Shown piece by piece: positions 1 to 10,784 of a DNA stretch of 64,000 nt. The number at the start of each line of letters is the position of its first letter. The stretch's first letter is position 1. The DNA comes from Cyclaneusma minus (lineage: Eukaryota; Ascomycota; Leotiomycetes; Marthamycetales; Marthamycetaceae), in NCBI GenBank assembly GCA_037179335.1, contig JAKZHN010000010.1:1061870-1125869 (forward strand). Direction: 5' to 3'. The notes below the pieces were generated by a model. That model was not told where the DNA came from. It did no database searches and saw only the letters and a list, made by a program, of their open reading frames with translations. A program made the translations under genes and the position numbers.

Positions 1-437
1 TCACCCCTATCCAAGAGGGATGGGATTTCAGCGTGATGGCCGAGGGGTGATCCCCCAGAGAAGTGGAGGCTTCATCAATTGATACGAGTAATTTATCAAC
101 TTCTTGGCTGCCCATTTTGTTTCTAATTTACCTTGCCTCTACTACTAACTATTTGGAGGTCTGATACTACTTGGCGCAATTTAAGCATTTCCATGTTCAC
201 GTAATGCTATGCCGCCGCCAAGATGAAAAGCACGGACAGACCACCTACGAGAGCCTCAGCACCGCACATGCTGTCTGACCAAAGGTCTTGGGCTTATGTT
301 ACATCGTCGTTGAGATGAGCCTTCAATCCATGTCAAAGGAATACAGCGGTGGTGTACCTACCATACAAATCTAGACGGCCGGCCCGTAACCATCTCTTCT
401 GTCACTAAGCCACTACTCCTCGCAGCATAAACCGAAG
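1..437. other. Intergenic, upstream of the Yellow/MRJP-like gene
   Basis: No coding potential seen. It should contain the promoter and 5' leader of the gene starting at 438. I see no convincing TATA box or other named site; the ATG at 438 is preceded by a C/A-rich leader typical of fungal genes. Confidence 0.5.
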
Positions 438-1834
438 ATGTTGTATACACTGGCCGCTAGTCTCAGTCTCGTGGCTGCTGCCACAGCTCTCGGATACCCA
501 GACCAAGACACTTGCCCGACTCCTCTCTCCGCCCTCCGTACCAGCAACACCACCGTCGGTATCTGTCCGTCAGACCTCGATGTGATCGGCGGAGAACTGG
601 TTCCTGTTCATGACTCTACCAAGGCCCCGACTGGTATCGCTGTCGACCGGGATGCTAATATCTACTTCACCTACGCCCGCAACTCCGAGCCTCAGAACTG
701 GACTTTGACTAAAGCTACCGGCTTTGACACCGAGGAGCCATGGCCGAGTGCTGAATGGCAGAACTGCGAGGAGGACCAAGATGCCAGCACTTGCTTTGTC
801 AATGTACAGAACCTTGTGCTGGATGACAAAGGTCTCTTCTGGGTTATCGATTCGGGTGTTCCCTATGGAGCGTAAGATACTGTCGCTACTGGTTTGCACT
901 TAAGCTGGAGATCTGACATCGTCGTAGGTCCTACCCACTGGTTGGCGGCCCTAAAATCATCTCATTCAACATCTCAACCGGCGAGGCGATTCGCACTTAC
1001 GTCTTCCCAGAGGAGCAATTTTACGCCAAGCTCCAGCTGAATGACCTCCGCATCAATAACAGCATTGGCACGGGCGGATATGCCTTCATTACCGATGACA
1101 CCAAGTACGGATCCATCTCTACCATTGACCTCGACACGGGTGATGTGGTGCGCCACTTGTACAACTCGACCTACACCAGTCCCGACTCTGGCTTCGTGTC
1201 CTTCTACAACGGCGAGGTGGTTCGGGCCTGGAACGGAACCACTGCTTCTCAGATTGGGTCTGGTAGCAACGGTATTGCTCTTGCCAGTGGGAACGTGTAC
1301 TGGAGTGTGAAGGCCTCGTACCGCTGGTACTTCGTTAGCCAAGAGACTTTGATCAAGAAGAACGTCACAGACGCCGAGATCATCGAAGAGATTCAGGTTC
1401 CAGGACAGATTCCTTCGGAGACAGCTGGCTACACTGCTGATGATCGCGGTCGCCTATACATCACCATCGCTGCTGTGAGTCCCAACGCGCTTTTGCCTAG
1501 CACTGAACGTATATAGCTGACCTGATTTTTACAGCAAAATGCCATTGTGTACATCGACACTCAGCAGTCTGAGGTCAACGAGACTATCAACGGCGTTGAG
1601 GGAGGTGGGTCCGGACCCGTTCCCACCGAGAACTACCTCGCTCTGATGAAGACGTCGGTGCGTTCTGGTCTGATTCAGCACGCCGACACGGCCTGCATTC
1701 TGGACGGCTGGTTGTACTTCGACACGAACCAGCAAGGTCTTGGGCCATGGTACCAGTACAACAACGTCGACAAGCGGGTTGGGCCGTTCAGGAGCTACAA
1801 GTACTGGATTGGAAGAGGCCCAGCTCCTGCGTAG
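438..1834 (+). CDS. Secreted Yellow / major royal jelly protein-family beta-propeller protein
   Basis: Three exons: 438-871, 928-1474 and 1535-1834, joined by GT-AG introns of 56 and 60 nt; phases match (the split codon GC|G restores Ala at the first junction). The product is about 426 aa, normal for the family. Residues 1-18 form a signal peptide (MLYTLAASLSLVAAATALG). The block VQNLVLDDKGLFWVIDSG is the hallmark of the Yellow/MRJP family, and later blade-like motifs follow (TGGYAFITDD, then the C-terminal FDTNQQGLG). Several N-glycosylation sequons (NTT, NWT, NST, NGT) fit secretion. The family folds as a six-bladed propeller. Fungal members are mostly uncharacterised, so a substrate or ligand cannot be named. 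Gluconolactonase/SMP-30 is a structurally related alternative, but the VLDDKG..WVIDSG signature favours MRJP. Confidence 0.85.
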
Positions 1835-2195
1835 ATATCGTGTGCTGGAAAGATAGGGAGGTTCATTTCCAACCATGTAGAATAGAATATCTAGAAGATA
1901 TTGATTTAATCGGGCTAATTACTAGTCGTCAATTATGACTTAAAATGGCAGTTTAAAACTGAGAATACCGTGAGCGCTCATAGGTTTTAAATGCTTTCGA
2001 CCGAAGGGCAATCTACATGTAAAGTACTCTATCTAGCCCAGGAAAAACGTTTTTCCAGTGCGCCATTGTTTTACCGGCTTTCTTATCTGACCGACAAGAA
2101 ATTTATCGAAGCGCCTCACGCAGATATTTCCCAAATTCTCCATTTCGACGACAGCAATTCACCGCAAGTCCTCGCAATCGCCAAATTTCGCAAAG
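1835..2195. other. Intergenic, MRJP terminator and NOB1 promoter
   Basis: AT-rich 3' flank of the MRJP gene running directly into the leader of NOB1 (same strand). Nothing coding is supported. Confidence 0.5.
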
Positions 2196-3581
2196 ATGAC
2201 TTCCGAAACCACCAAGCCGATCCACAGCATCGTGCTCGACTCCGGACCCATCATCAAAAACGAGCCCTCCGTCTCCACCCTCCTCGCTCGCTCCGAAACC
2301 CTTTACACCATCCCCGCCGTCATCGACGAAATCCGCGATGCCGCAACCCGCTCGCGCCTCGAGACTACGCTCATGCCGTTCCTTACCCTGCGATCGCCTA
2401 CGCCGAACAGTATCAAGAAGATTACGGACTTTGCGAGACTGACGGGCGATTTGGAGGTTTTGAGTAAGCCGGATATTCAAGTGATGGCGCTGGCTTATGA
2501 GTTGGAGTGTGAGAGGAATGGGGGGGATTGGAGGTTGAGGGATAAGCCGGGGCAGAAGAGGCTTAATGGTAAACCGCCAGTGCAGGAGGAGGAGGAGACG
2601 AAGGAGGAGACGAAGGTGGAGGAGCCTAAGGAGGGGATGCCAAAGGAGGAATCTGATGTTGCGCTACAAGGGTCGGAACGTCTTGAACAGGAGCAGGACG
2701 TCGAGCCGAGTGCAGAGGAATCGCAGACTGAAGAGCCGGCTGCCGTTGCAGAATCCGCAGATGCTGCTACGCAGGCGCCAGAAGCACAACTCGAGTCCCT
2801 CCACATTTCTTCCTCCGAGGAACCAGTCGCCGAGAAATCAGAAGCGCCGCAAGAATCTCCCGTACCTGAAGAAAGCATCTCAACCGAAGCTCCCGTCATC
2901 GAAGAAGTAGCAGCTTCAGACGACGAGGCCGACGACGATGGCGAAGGAGGTTGGATCACACCATCCAACATCAAAAAGTACCAAGAAAAGGACCTAAACG
3001 GCGGCGCCGCCGACACCAAGACCGCGCAAAAAACACTCCAAGTAGCAACCCTCACCACCGATTTCGCCATGCAAAACGTGCTCCTCCGCATGAACCTCAA
3101 CCTCCTCTCGCCCTCGCTGCAAACTATCCGCCAGCTCAAATCGTGGGTCCTGCGCTGCCACGCCTGTTTCTACATCACCAAAGATATGTCGAAGCAATTC
3201 TGTTCTCGCTGCGGCAAACCCACATTGCTTCGTACTTCGTGTTCCACGAACGCAGATGGCACGTTTACAGTGCATTTGAAGAAGAACATGCAGTGGAATA
3301 AGCGGGGCAATGTTTACAGTATTCCCAAGCCGGTTGCGGGGACGGCGAATGGGAAGATTGTTAGCGGTGGGGGCAAGGGGGGCTGGGGACAGGAACTTAT
3401 TCTGGCGGAGGATCAGAAGGAGTATGTTAGTGCTATGACGGTGGCGAAGCGGACGAAGGAGAAGAATTTGATGGATGAGGACTATCTGCCTGGTATTTTG
3501 ACGGGAGATAGGGGGAGAGCTGGGGGCAGGCCGAAGGTTGGGGCGGGAAGGAACGTTAATGCCAAGAAGCGGAATAAATAG
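2196..3581 (+). CDS. nob1: 20S pre-rRNA endonuclease NOB1 (D-site)
   Basis: Single exon, 461 aa. Residues about 10-110 are a PIN nuclease domain opening with IVLDSGPIIKNEP (first catalytic Asp in LDSG), with an acidic position in IPAVIDEIRDAATR and a later acidic motif LTGDLEVLSKPDIQVMAL. A long acidic, Glu/Pro/Ser-rich, surely disordered insert (about 125-250) separates it from the C-terminal part. There WITPSNIKKYQ precedes a zinc ribbon, CHACFYIT...FCSRCGKPTL, near residues 325-350. NOB1 cleaves the 3' end of 18S rRNA (site D) in late pre-40S particles in the cytoplasm. The acidic linker is longer than in yeast but linker length varies in fungi. The ATG context AAAGATGAC is good. Essential housekeeping gene; function inferred from family. 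Confidence 0.95.
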   Translation: MTSETTKPIHSIVLDSGPIIKNEPSVSTLLARSETLYTIPAVIDEIRDAATRSRLETTLMPFLTLRSPTPNSIKKITDFARLTGDLEVLSKPDIQVMALAYELECERNGGDWRLRDKPGQKRLNGKPPVQEEEETKEETKVEEPKEGMPKEESDVALQGSERLEQEQDVEPSAEESQTEEPAAVAESADAATQAPEAQLESLHISSSEEPVAEKSEAPQESPVPEESISTEAPVIEEVAASDDEADDDGEGGWITPSNIKKYQEKDLNGGAADTKTAQKTLQVATLTTDFAMQNVLLRMNLNLLSPSLQTIRQLKSWVLRCHACFYITKDMSKQFCSRCGKPTLLRTSCSTNADGTFTVHLKKNMQWNKRGNVYSIPKPVAGTANGKIVSGGGKGGWGQELILAEDQKEYVSAMTVAKRTKEKNLMDEDYLPGILTGDRGRAGGRPKVGAGRNVNAKKRNK

Positions 3582-4441
3582 ATCCGTTTGTTGCGGCCCT
3601 GATATCATGAATTGATCGGCGTTCAAGGGAGTCGGGGGAATAGATGGGGGTACGAAAAGCATGACATGAACACCGGCGTTCTGGGAGCTCTAAAAAAGGG
3701 AATGGAAAATGTCTTGGGTTTCTGCTTTCAAGTTTCAAGTCCCAATTGTTTTTGATTTTTGATTTCTGGAAGCCATATCTTGTAGCTATCCTGAGACCAG
3801 CCAAACCCTGTGACGCCTTGCAGGTCCCTCAAAAAAAACGCCACTGCGTGCGGGTATGGTTCTATAAAAATAAAACTCCAAATCACATGATTTACCGACC
3901 CCTGGCCCTTTCCGCAGCTCCGCCCCAAAGGTTTGTAGCACGTCGACTGACCCGGTTTGGAAAAGTGATTTTTTCAAATCGTGGTTTTGGGATTCGAAAA
4001 TAACACAGGCTGGTAGAGTAGGAAATTCCAAGCAAATTGATGTATGGCATGCTTGGGTTTGGGGGGAAGGGGCTTGCGTGTGAGGGTTGCTAAATGATGT
4101 TTTGTTTTTATATATGGTACTTAAAGCTATACCGGGGCGTTGGACGCCGAGCGACAGAAATTACTTTGGATGACAGGATACCGCTGAGTTGACGGAAAGG
4201 CATTTCTGCAGTTTAGGGACAGTGACACGATGAAGATGTAGCTCCCCAATAAGTACAACGACGAGATCTAAGAGACAGGCATGGGTTTCAAATTGGATCA
4301 TCGAATCATTCGAATGGCCAAATTGGCCATGAAGTGTGTGGGATATTGTGCGAATAACGTTCGAGGGTGAAAATGTGTATACATTATACAACAACTGCCA
4401 AACTATGTACAAGAACTAGGTACCGATGCTCAAGAACATCC
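3582..4441. other. Intergenic between convergent NOB1 and GH53
   Basis: Holds the 3' flanks of NOB1 (+) and the galactanase (-). AT-rich runs near 4100-4130 and 4360-4400 may serve 3'-end formation. No gene seen. Confidence 0.5.
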
Positions 4442-5553
4442 TCAGATGTTGCTGAACACCGCCAAGCTGTCGAGCGCCTCGCCACTGTCCGAGAACATCA
4501 GGTTGTTATCACAGCTGCTTCCGAGGCCATCATTGCCAATCCAGGCTGGCTCCCAGTAGAACAATCCATCTCCGCCATCAACGCCCTCAAGGACCGCGGC
4601 GACTTTCTGAATCCACTCAGTCTGACCTTCCGCGGAGAAAGAAATGGAGCTGACATCAGAGGGGAACTCGTACTCGGGGTCGGGGCAGGATGTAGGCCAG
4701 TTGGTCTCGGCAATCACCAGCGACTTTCCGTAAGTCGAGGCGAGAGTGCTGAGACTGGTTTGTAGAGCGGACAGGGTGGCGTCGGAGCTGTAGAACGGGT
4801 AGTAGGACAGGCCCATCATGTCGAAGTCGCTCTCGTCTAGTGGGCCTTCGGCGAGAATGGTCTCGTAGAACCAGGTTTGCGTGTCGACGTCCCAGCCGTT
4901 GTCGAGGTGGATCATGATTTGGGGTTGCGTGGCGAGGTTGGAGTCCTTGATACCCCAGGCGAGGGAGTGCAGGATGCTGGCAATATCGTAGTAGTTGTCG
5001 AGCGCGCCGGTTGGCCACAGCAGGCCAGCGGTGATCTCATTGCCGATGGAGATGATGGTGGGGTTGATTCCCTCGTCTTCGAAATCGTTGCACAAAGCCT
5101 TGGTATAGTTGTAGGCTTGCCATGCTATGTCATCATCAGACCAGCTTGAGGGGCTGGTCTATCATTTTGTCAGATACTTGGTCAGCCGATCCGTTCTGGT
5201 GAGCCTGTAAGATGATAGAAAGAACATACCTGATCGCCGGGCGACGCCCACGTATCACGGAGATGCAAATCCAAATAAACGTCCAATCCCGCGGCAACGG
5301 CTCTCTTGCCAATCTCGATATTGTAATCTTGATCGTAACTGCCATCTTCCGGGTTGACCCAAACTCTCTGGCGAACAGTGTTGACACCGTTGGCAGCCAA
5401 AATCGTCTCCAAAGCCTCCGTGGTACCGTCACTGGTGCTGTAGGAGTATCCAGCCTCCTCTTCGATCAACACAGAAGACCAATCAACACCTTTGTAAGTA
5501 AGAGAAGCGCTGGCGACCGAAGCGCCGAGGGCAAGAACGAGAGAAGGAAGCAT
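4442..5553 (-). CDS. galA: Secreted arabinogalactan endo-beta-1,4-galactanase (GH53)
   Basis: Two exons on the minus strand: 5553-5230 and 5158-4442, joined by a 71-nt GT-AG intron (phase 0). The product is about 346 aa, the usual GH53 size. Signal peptide MLPSLVLALGASVASA, then the GH53 start KGVDWSSVLIEEEAG. The acid/base Glu lies in IISIGNEITAGLLWP and the nucleophile Glu in LVIAETNWP; GLFYWEPAWIG is a family C-terminal motif. The enzyme hydrolyses beta-1,4-galactan side chains of type I arabinogalactan or pectin outside the cell. I chose the Met of MLPSLV because the upstream in-frame extension (to 5706) would bury the signal peptide. No neighbouring pectin genes are present, so it is not part of an evident cluster. 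Confidence 0.93.
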
Positions 5554-6960
5554 GTTGATTTTAAAAGAGAGACTCGGAATAAAGGAAAGACATTCAAAAT
5601 GAGAGATCTTCAGTGACGAGAAATTGGCCGAACATGAGAGACAGCACCTTAATATATCATTTCTCCTGACATTCCGAGTCCCGAAAACTCCGTACCTAGT
5701 ACCCACCGTTTTGCCAGAGAAAAACTGGGCAGTCAGCAGTGTAACACCGCTTGAGAGAGACGGTGTAGCTGTGCAGCGTGCTTTGCAGCTTTCAAGGGAA
5801 TATTTTCTCCGAGTCCCGGTTCCTTTGCAATTTGAAGCCCTTGTTCTTCAAATCTAGAAAGCCGTCGACCCTGCTCGTAGGCCAAGCACGATCATCCCAT
5901 TCCCATATAGAAAGATGAGATATATCATATCCGAGACTCTGAAAGGGGAAAGCAGCGTGGACATGAGTACATGGGAAGATCGCCCGATGGAGGATACATA
6001 CCTTGTCGTCGCCGCTTCACCTTGCTGTAACGTGGAGCGGGCCTGTGATCTGAACATCAGACCTATGTTCAAACGCCGAGGCGGAATTTCCAACTTCCAT
6101 CCCATCAACTGAAAACGATCGAGGAGAAGGACCTGCGCCGTACCCGTGCAACCCATGGGGCGTCCATGCCAGATCCACGTACTTACGTATGTGTTTCTGA
6201 CCGAGCTGTTTCAAGTTTCAACTCCACGGTCTGCCAGAGTGCCTGCACGGCCGCGCGTGAAGCGCCTAGGCAAGCGGCAGTTGCATGTCTCGCACTTCGG
6301 AAAAATGTAAGCAGGGGAACCGGGATGGAGAACGGGAAGATACATATTGTGAGACGAATCGGCAGTTTTCTTTGTCGTCTCGCATAGGGCGACACGATAA
6401 CACCAGGCTGTACCGTGACCCAGTGTCATTTCTGGTGTCTTTCGAGTTTCCAGCTCCTACATGTATAGTTGCTCACTGCTGTCATCAGAATCCGACTGGA
6501 GAGTGGAGGCGAAAAGCGAAGGACAGGGCAGGTCGTGAGATGAAGATACATGTAATAATATGATGGTGGTTAAGGGGCTCAAGACAGGGTTAGGACGCGT
6601 CAATCTGTGGGGAGGGAAACATGATCTGTGCGGATCTTACGAGACGATCTACTATGTAGGAGAGCCGAAAAGCGTTAGCTCCTATCCGCGACTTCGGGTG
6701 CAACGCACGGGCCCTGATCTGTCAGATTCTCAAGTCGTGCGGATCGTGCGTGACTTGAAAGATTTCAAGACTTCACTACTCACTCACCCACTCATAGTTA
6801 TACTCGGGCTTGCCAGGGGCAGGCAGGCAGCTTCCAATCAGGCTGCCTTAGTGGTAAGGCCGTGATTTTTAAGGTCAAGACCTATGCATTCAATGTTAGC
6901 CGAACCCACCCTCCTCCGCGCGCGATCCTCGCGCGCTCCGTCGCCAAGAGGTCGATTTTT
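5554..6960. other. Intergenic, no gene supported
   Basis: Galactanase promoter (about 5554-5900) followed by 1 kb without a convincing reading frame. The short open frames here lack family features, introns or good codon runs. It leads into the minisatellite at 6964. Confidence 0.45.
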
Positions 6961-6963
6961 TGC

Positions 6964-7172
6964 TTGGGTAGCTGGCTAATAGCTGGCTGGCACGGCTGGA
7001 TAGCTGGCTGCTTGAATAGCTGGCTGCTTGAAGGTGGCTGGCTGCTTGAAGGTGGCTGGCTTGGGTAGCTGGCTGCTTAAATTAAAGCTGGAGCTGAAAG
7101 GCTGGAGCTGGCTGGCTGGATAGCTGGCTGGCTTGGGTAGCTGGCTGCTTAAACTAAAGCTGAAGCTGAAAG
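6964..7172. repeat. CTGGCTG-rich minisatellite
   Basis: About 200 bp of irregular tandem copies built from the words TAGCTGGCTG, CTTGAAGGTGG and CTTAAA-TAAAGCTGAAGCTGAAAGGCT. Two longer copies (about 7058-7111 and 7133-7175) share GGCTTGGGTAGCTGGCTGCTTAAA followed by an A/G-rich tail. A short GGT-triplet run follows at about 7187-7203. It marks the edge of the accessory segment and could be an unstable, recombination-prone tract. Confidence 0.75.
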
Positions 7173-7560
7173 GCTATGTGGAGCGGTGGTGGTGGTGGTG
7201 GTTTATGGCTGTGTTATGCAATTATGCATAAATTATGCACCGGTCACGGGACCAAATGTACTAACCTAACTTTTCAGGTTTTCATGCAGGCCCAGGGAAG
7301 AAAAAAGGCGGGGGCCACGCCAAACAACAACCAAATTCCACTTTCTTCCTCAGGCACCCACCGTGAACAGGTTTAGTAACTTCACAATCTAACGATTGGA
7401 AGCACGGCTCTCGACATTTCAATATTGCACTAAGCCCTCGATCCAAAACAGTATACTCTCGCTGAATATGACCACAGCTGTGTCCGTTTGGGTAACAGAT
7501 TAAGAAAATTGAAGCCTCCCGGGACAACCTCAGCCCATAGTCGCCGTGGGAGCCCTCCTG
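7173..7560. other. Intergenic, 3' flank of the AAA gene
   Basis: GGT-triplet run, then unique sequence up to the stop of the minus-strand AAA ATPase gene. No coding potential. Confidence 0.4.
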
Positions 7561-10220
7561 CTACATCCCCAGTCCGTGTTTCTCACCTGCTCTTGCACCC
7601 AGCACATAGTTCAGATGATCTGCCAGCCCGGTTTGGAACTCCCCGACCAGATCATACATCTGCTCAATATCATCGAATTTGAGCCTTCTATTGGCTTGCT
7701 TCGCAATGGCCTGCGCGCTACTGATGATATTGCGGATTTGGCGTCCGTTCAGAGCCAGCTTGTTCTTCCTGGCGTCTTGCTTGACTAGCTTCTTCACTTT
7801 TTCCAGATCTCTGTCGCCATCGAAGTTGATTCGCTTGAGGAATTTCGTCCAGATATTCTCGCTCGCGAGCTGGCTTAGCTGTTTATAACCGACGGCAAGA
7901 TTGAGACGCGACAGAACAGCGATGTCAATTGACGACAAGCGATTTGTTGTGAGAATGAGAATACCATCGTAGTACTCGAGCACTCTCAGCATGACGGAAA
8001 CAAGTGCATTTCGCTCATGGTCACTAACACTTGTTCGCGACTCGAGGAAGACGTCCGCTTCGTCGCTGTTTCACGTTAGCGATCTCATGCTCAGGGGAAG
8101 AAGTCCGATCTCACATCAGTAGTACGGCCTCCCATCTACCGGCCAAATCAAAATAGTGGTCGAGGTTCTTTTCAACATCGCTTGCTCTCACCCCGATCTC
8201 CGCCACGCTGATCGAGAACAAAGGTTTTCCGCTGGCTTCCGCTACCAATTCAGCCGTCAGTGTCTTGCCAACTCCGGGTGGCCCTGTCAAGTTGTCAGTA
8301 TACTCTCGCCTCCTAAGTTCTTCCAGATAAAGTTCCGCTCACCGTGGAACAAAAGCACAAGTCCGTTTCCTTTGCCTTCTACAGAGTCCTTGAGTTTGGC
8401 ATGAGTCAAGTCAGCTTTCTTTCGTCCTCGGTTGTCATCGACTTGCTGCTGAACGCTCTCGTGGTTTTTAACCAGGGCCCATATAGTGTCTGCATAGGCA
8501 TCGTCAAGCTCAAGATTGTCTTTGAAGGTATCCTCGTCCTGAACTGTTGCTTCCATGATATTGTCCACTAGAAGCTGTGCCCATATCTTCTTCTGGGGCA
8601 CAAAGCCTAGGAGTCGCGGCGGAGTGCACAGGAAATCCTGGTCTGAGGGGTCACTAACGACCGCATCCGAGCGGCCCTTCTGAAATGGCATCCACTGGGC
8701 TTGGAATCCGCGGAAGGATTTCATAGAGCCAAGTGGGCGCTCGTAGTCTTCGTATCGCATGTAGGATTCCGGGTCAATGATGACATTGTGATTGACCTAA
8801 CAACATGTTAATCCTGGTGTATTTCGTCGAGATATTTTACCTATACACCTACTTTGAGCGTTTTTAGCGTCGGGGCGGTCCGAGATGTTGGCGGAGCCCT
8901 CCCAAAATGATATTCGGATTCCATCATCGCCATTCTGTCTTCGACGTCCTAGAAACTCCATATCAGTATTATCACCGAAGCTAAAGTAGTAAAGGGGAAA
9001 ATTATATCATACATCCGGACGCGTCCTGGTAGATGAAATCCCGAAGCCCCTGAACAGAGCCACTCCATCATACCGGAACATTCGCTTACGGCCTTCACCG
9101 GAGTTTGAAAGTTCGTAGAACTTCTTGCCACGGCCCACCAAGAGATCCCAAAGCCGTACTGGAACACTTCCGTAACTTTCGTTCCTAAAAACCAAGTCTT
9201 TGTGGTCATCGCTGTCTTTCACGCAGGTCTCACCCTCAACGGGGTTCTCAGTATCGACCGACTCGTAATACTCTATGGGATAGCACGGCAGAGTTCGCAC
9301 GCTTTTCGTACCCCTGTATCTGTCAGTCGAAAAGACAAATGGTGTTCGCACAAGCCCACTTCCATTCCAGTCAAGTGATACACATCTAACAGTCCAAGGG
9401 CTATCGTCAGTGCTTCGGTCTGGAGTAGATCCAATGGAATCGACGAGAAGTAGCTGTGGCTCATCCAGACATGGCTCCGCATACACCAAAGTTCCAGGGC
9501 AGAACAAAGTCCATTGCCATTCGTAAGATGTGACCTTCGCTGTCCGGTGAGCTTCGCGGACGTTGAAATAATCTTCCAGTTCCCGAGACTTCTTCACGCT
9601 ATCCAAAAGGAGGTCGAGGTCTTCCTTTGCTCGCTTCTCCTTCTCCGATTCCGGGTTCTCTGGTGCAGCAGCTAGGAGCGCGTCCCAATTGTGGACCAAG
9701 GCCTCAAAGGGGCCTGCAAGTGTTATGACACGGGCTTCAGATATGATACCCGGGTACTGTTCAAGCACTCCACGAATCAATGTCCTCAGTTCTTCTCCTT
9801 CGATGTCGATGTGCGAACCCTCGAATTTGTCTTCGTCGTCAAAGTCCGTGAAAAAGGTGAAGGCTCGTTCATACTGCACATTCTTGCTCGGCTTTTCTAG
9901 CTTTTTTCCGTCCACAGCAGGAACTCTGACGCCGCCTTCCCATTTTCGCGTCATATACCTGACACGTTCGTGCTCGACCGCTGAAGCCTACAATATGTCA
10001 GTAAGATCCCGCAGGGCTGGGTAAAGGCTCGAAAACTCGCCTTGCCATCTGCCCCATCTGTCTCTTTAGGCGAATCTTCTGGCGTGCCCGGAGGCTCAGC
10101 ATTCGAGATGGTCTTGCCACCGCTGTTTCCCCCCCTGGCCAGCGAGGCTTCCAGAGAATCAATGCGCTGCTCTAACAGAGAGACGTATCGCAGTTCTTTC
10201 TCTCTCACTTGCTCACTCAT
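7561..10220 (-). CDS. DUF7025-type AAA+ ATPase
   Basis: Six exons on the minus strand: 10220-10041, 9987-9013, 8948-8853, 8796-8343, 8283-8115 and 8065-7561. All phases are consistent, giving about 792 aa. The first intron (9988-10040) would be GC-AG; the others are GT-AG. Residues about 5-25 form a short coiled coil. The middle part has the fungal pattern EWQWTLFCPGTLVYAE (about 215-230), typical of the DUF7025 region preceding AAA modules. The AAA core shows Walker A GPPGVGKT (about 569-576), Walker B LLIDEAD (about 623-629, split by an intron) and a sensor-1 Asn in ILILTTNR, plus a C-terminal lid. Such proteins are abundant and poorly characterised in filamentous fungi. Intact ATPase residues suggest a working motor or chaperone-like protein; the substrate is unknown. 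It is divergent from the DUF7708 gene. Confidence 0.88.
9988..10040 (-). other. Probable GC-AG intron of the AAA gene
   Basis: Reading the minus strand, exon 1 ends at AAG before GCGAGT, and the acceptor is TTGTAG before GCTTCAGCG. Splicing here restores a continuous frame (DGK|ASAVEHERVRYMTRKW); no in-frame GT donor does this nearby. GC donors are a known minor class, usually with strong flanking matches as here (AAG|GC). Confidence 0.6.
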
Positions 10221-10784
10221 CGTGGAACGGAATTGATATCAGATACAGCCGTAACAGACAAGACAATGAGTTGGATTGAAAACGTTGTGATTGCGTATCT
10301 AGGAACCACCCTCTACGGCGGCACAGGGTATCTGTTTAATACCTCAAGTACCTAGGTACGTTAAATCAACTTAGAGACTTGGAGCCGCTTCTCAGCGAGC
10401 GGGGTAATAGCATCAATCCGCAATCGTCCGACAAAACAGTGATCTCTGCCGTTTGGGCTCGCTGTTGCGTTTCGTTGCATGCATGTTGGGTCACAGTTGG
10501 GGGCTGTCAACACAATGAGGGTGTCAAGCATGCAAGGCTGAGGGACACCAACCAGTAAATTATGCCACTATACAAGGATACTAACGCCAGAAACACAACA
10601 TAAATCAGCTCATGTGCACCAGCTGATATCACTCCTCGGTCCAGATGCGCTTTTCCTCGGTCCAGGAAGCATTTGCCGCCCCAGATTCTCCTTTCTGATC
10701 TTCAAGACACTTCAAGCTATAAATGGCCCGGTTCGGCTCCGCTTTCTAACGAACGATGCACCCAGATCACATATTCTGCCAATA
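10221..10784. promoter_or_regulatory. Shared divergent promoter region, AAA ATPase / DUF7708 gene
   Basis: 564 bp between two divergent start codons (10220 minus, 10785 plus). It contains TACCTAGGTACG near 10349 and several ATGCATG palindromes around 10480-10530. The close head-to-head layout could allow co-regulation; no specific factor site is claimed. Confidence 0.4.

Noticed and set aside
2495..3139. 214-codon minus-strand frame inside NOB1
   Set aside because: Antisense shadow of the Glu/Pro-rich NOB1 linker; gives Ser-rich nonsense.
6964..7172. CRISPR-like array
   Set aside because: Units vary in length and merge into each other without unique spacers; eukaryotic minisatellite.
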